From Sphaerochaeta sp. (GTDB lineage: Bacteria; Spirochaetota; Spirochaetia; Sphaerochaetales; Sphaerochaetaceae), in the NCBI GenBank assembly GCA_003446545.1, contig DMAO01000135.1:1-8051 (forward strand): 8,051 bases of DNA. Direction: 5' to 3'. Position 1 is the first letter of the stretch. Every line of letters starts with the position of its first letter. The notes beneath the pieces were generated by a model. It was not told the DNA's origin, did not search any database, and worked only from the letters and a program-made list of their open reading frames with translations. The position numbers and the translations under genes were made by a program. Shown here piece by piece: positions 6,471-8,051 of the stretch.

Positions 6471-8003
6471 GAGCAGAGGTGCACCCAGCCTGAGCAGGGT
6501 TCCGAAAATCTTCTCGTACCATGGGCGGATAGCAAGAAGTTCCGGGGTTATCCTCCGGCTTACATCCATTATCTTGACCATATCAGAAGAGACAGACTCA
6601 ACAACTGAAGAGCCATAAAAAAGCACAGCATTCTCAAAGTGAAGGTAGAAGGAGCGGTAGTCCATGTTGATCGTCCCTATGATGGCTATTTTGTCATCGG
6701 CAACACACATCTTTGCATGGATAAAGCCCGGAGTATATTCGAAGATCTTGACCCCACCTTCGATGAGCGAGTAGTAGTTGTTACGGGTCACTGCAAAGAC
6801 ATACCACTTGTCTGGCATACTGGGGGTGATGATGCGTACATCCACCCCGCTCTGGGCGGCAATCCTAAGGACTGTGATCATCTCGTTGTCAAGGACCAGG
6901 TAGGGTGTGGTTATCCAGATGTACTTCTTGGCCATGCTGATGATCTGGATATAGGCATTTTCAGCCACATTATGGTTGTCCAGGGGGTTGTCCCCAAAGG
7001 GTTGTACAAATCCATCGGGCTTGTACTGGAGGGTAGGTCTGAAAAGGGCAAAGTCCACAGGCTTCTTTGCTGCGAAGCTCCAATTCTGAAGAAACATCAG
7101 GGAGAGATTCCATACAGCGTCACCTTTCAATTTTACCCCTGTGTCCTTCCAATGGCCGAAGCGTATCTGACGATTGGCATACTCATCAGCAAAGTTTAGC
7201 CCCCCAGTATACCCGATATTGCCATCTATGACCACGACCTTGCGGTGGTCGCGGCTGTTGAGACGGCTGTTGAAGTGTGCCCTGAGGGGGTTGAAGGGAA
7301 TCACTTCGAGGCCCAGGCTTCTGAGGTAACGTTCATGGTAGGCAGGTATGGTTGAGATGGAACCTACGTCATCGAACATCAGGCGGACAAGGACACCTTG
7401 CTGTACCTTGGCAGCCAATTCGGTGACCAAAGCAGAAAAGACCTCCCCTTCAGCTAGGACGAAGAACTCAAGGAAAATGAAGGACTTGGCTCCCCTGATC
7501 TCCTTAAGGACATCAAGCAGCCAATCCTCGCCATCTGCAAAATATTCCACTTCTGTGTTGCTCCAGACTGGGAAGCCACTGATTCCGGTGATATACCTCT
7601 CCTGCCTTGCAAGTGTCGCATCATAGGATTCGAGGGCTTGTGTGGGAAGTTCAGCTGAGAGGGAGAGATTCTCCATCCCTTTTTCATGGAAGGCATTGAA
7701 CTCTTTAAGCTGTTTCTTGAGACCCGGGCTCAGCTTCCTGGTACCCAAAAAGATGTAGAGCAGCCCCCCATACAGAGGCAGAAGCAAAAAGATGAGCATC
7801 CACCCTATCTTATAGGCTGGATTCAAGTGATCACGTGCACTGACAAAGAGGGCCATAGCAATGGAAAGGGTGGAAAAAATCTGGATCCAAAGGGCATTGT
7901 TCTTGGCAAACCCAAAGACATTTATGAGTACAGCTATCTGAAACAGGATGAGAACGATGGAAAGGAAAAGCCTTCCTGTCAGAAATTTCAGTAACTTTCT
8001 CAT
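6468..8003 (-). CDS. cls: Cardiolipin synthase, phospholipase D superfamily
   Basis: This membrane enzyme condenses phosphatidylglycerol to cardiolipin. It has 511 residues, near the usual length for bacterial Cls. The N-terminus has hydrophobic helices at about 11-31, 38-55 and 66-87; the last, with NPAYKIGWML before it, matches the PLDc_N region. Two complete HKD motifs mark the catalytic domains: His253-Lys255-Asp260 (HRKVVVIDG, followed by GYTGGLNFADEY) and His429-Lys431-Asp436 (HAKMCVADD, followed by IGTINMDYRS). No catalytic residue is missing. The start ATG at 8003 is preceded by the purine run GGGGGAGAG and by an extended -10 promoter. The gene appears to be first of a unit with ribokinase, 9 bases downstream, an unusual pairing. 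The family is certain; cardiolipin synthesis rather than another phosphatidyl transfer is inferred from the domain layout. Confidence 0.94.
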   Translation of the reverse strand: MRKLLKFLTGRLFLSIVLILFQIAVLINVFGFAKNNALWIQIFSTLSIAMALFVSARDHLNPAYKIGWMLIFLLLPLYGGLLYIFLGTRKLSPGLKKQLKEFNAFHEKGMENLSLSAELPTQALESYDATLARQERYITGISGFPVWSNTEVEYFADGEDWLLDVLKEIRGAKSFIFLEFFVLAEGEVFSALVTELAAKVQQGVLVRLMFDDVGSISTIPAYHERYLRSLGLEVIPFNPLRAHFNSRLNSRDHRKVVVIDGNIGYTGGLNFADEYANRQIRFGHWKDTGVKLKGDAVWNLSLMFLQNWSFAAKKPVDFALFRPTLQYKPDGFVQPFGDNPLDNHNVAENAYIQIISMAKKYIWITTPYLVLDNEMITVLRIAAQSGVDVRIITPSMPDKWYVFAVTRNNYYSLIEGGVKIFEYTPGFIHAKMCVADDKIAIIGTINMDYRSFYLHFENAVLFYGSSVVESVSSDMVKIMDVSRRITPELLAIRPWYEKIFGTLLRLGAPLL

Positions 8004-8006
8004 TCG

Positions 8007-8015
8007 CTCTCCCCC
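8007..8015 (-). promoter_or_regulatory. Cardiolipin synthase ribosome-binding site
   Basis: The minus strand reads GGGGGAGAG (8015-8007) just before the ATG at 8003. The GGGAG/GGAG part is an acceptable Shine-Dalgarno sequence at about 5-8 bases spacing. Confidence 0.65.
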
Positions 8016-8027
8016 ACATCAAAACTG

Positions 8028-8036
8028 AGTATAGCA
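8028..8036 (-). promoter_or_regulatory. Extended -10 promoter element upstream of cardiolipin synthase
   Basis: The minus strand reads TGCTATACT (8036-8028), which fits the extended -10 pattern TGnTATAAT with one mismatch. A -35 at 17-base spacing would fall almost entirely beyond the window edge and cannot be judged. Initiation would be near 8021, giving a leader of roughly 18 bases with room for the RBS. This is the only clear promoter seen for the cls-ribokinase pair. Confidence 0.5.
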
Positions 8037-8051
8037 TACAATAATTGGAAA

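Noticed and set aside
6639..7199. Plus-strand open frame of 186 codons antisense to cls
   Set aside because: It lies wholly within the catalytic part of cardiolipin synthase and shows no domain. The cls reading is certain.
1..8051. Novel defence, mobile or CRISPR-type system
   Set aside because: All seven genes belong to well-known metabolic, transport, lipid or regulatory families. No integrase, transposase, direct-repeat array or tRNA boundary is visible.

Overview
This is a compact, ordinary-looking bacterial chromosomal segment of mid GC content. It carries seven protein genes: one cut by the left edge and six complete. The core is a D-xylose catabolic pair, xylB-xylA on the minus strand, with a divergently read AraC-family regulator. 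A ribokinase/cardiolipin synthase pair lies to the right and an aldo/keto reductase/AEC-transporter pair to the left. Most of the complete genes have good Shine-Dalgarno sites (AGGAGG or AGGAG), which points to a bacterium with strong SD usage. From memory of protein style only, a Sphaerochaeta-like spirochaete or a mid-GC Firmicute would fit; the window alone cannot decide this.

Layout, left to right. Positions 1-894 (+) hold the C-terminal part of an aldo/keto reductase. Positions 964-1875 (+) hold a PIN/AEC-type permease. This pair runs head-on into xylA (1872-3200, -), and the stop codons of the two converging genes overlap. xylB (3211-4689, -) lies just upstream of xylA, and the xylA ribosome-binding site is built partly from the xylB stop codon. 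The 88-base gap 4690-4777 is the divergent control region between xylB and the araC-type gene (4778-5569, +). That regulator converges, with a 4-base gap, on a ribokinase (5574-6458, -). The ribokinase follows a cardiolipin synthase (6468-8003, -), and its SD again overlaps the upstream stop codon. An extended -10 promoter for the synthase is visible at the right edge.

Functionally, XylA isomerises D-xylose to D-xylulose and XylB phosphorylates it to D-xylulose 5-phosphate for the pentose phosphate pathway. The AraC-type protein is the obvious candidate regulator, although its architecture differs from that of E. coli XylR. No dedicated xylose transporter is present here. Ribokinase adds ribose to the pentose theme but sits in an apparent operon with a membrane-lipid enzyme.

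I see no RNA gene, mobile element, CRISPR array or obviously novel system. The most notable signals concern gene expression: a promoter that would make the regulator mRNA leaderless, two stop/SD fusions, and two convergent junctions without recognisable terminators. No stretch over 100 bases lacks a gene.
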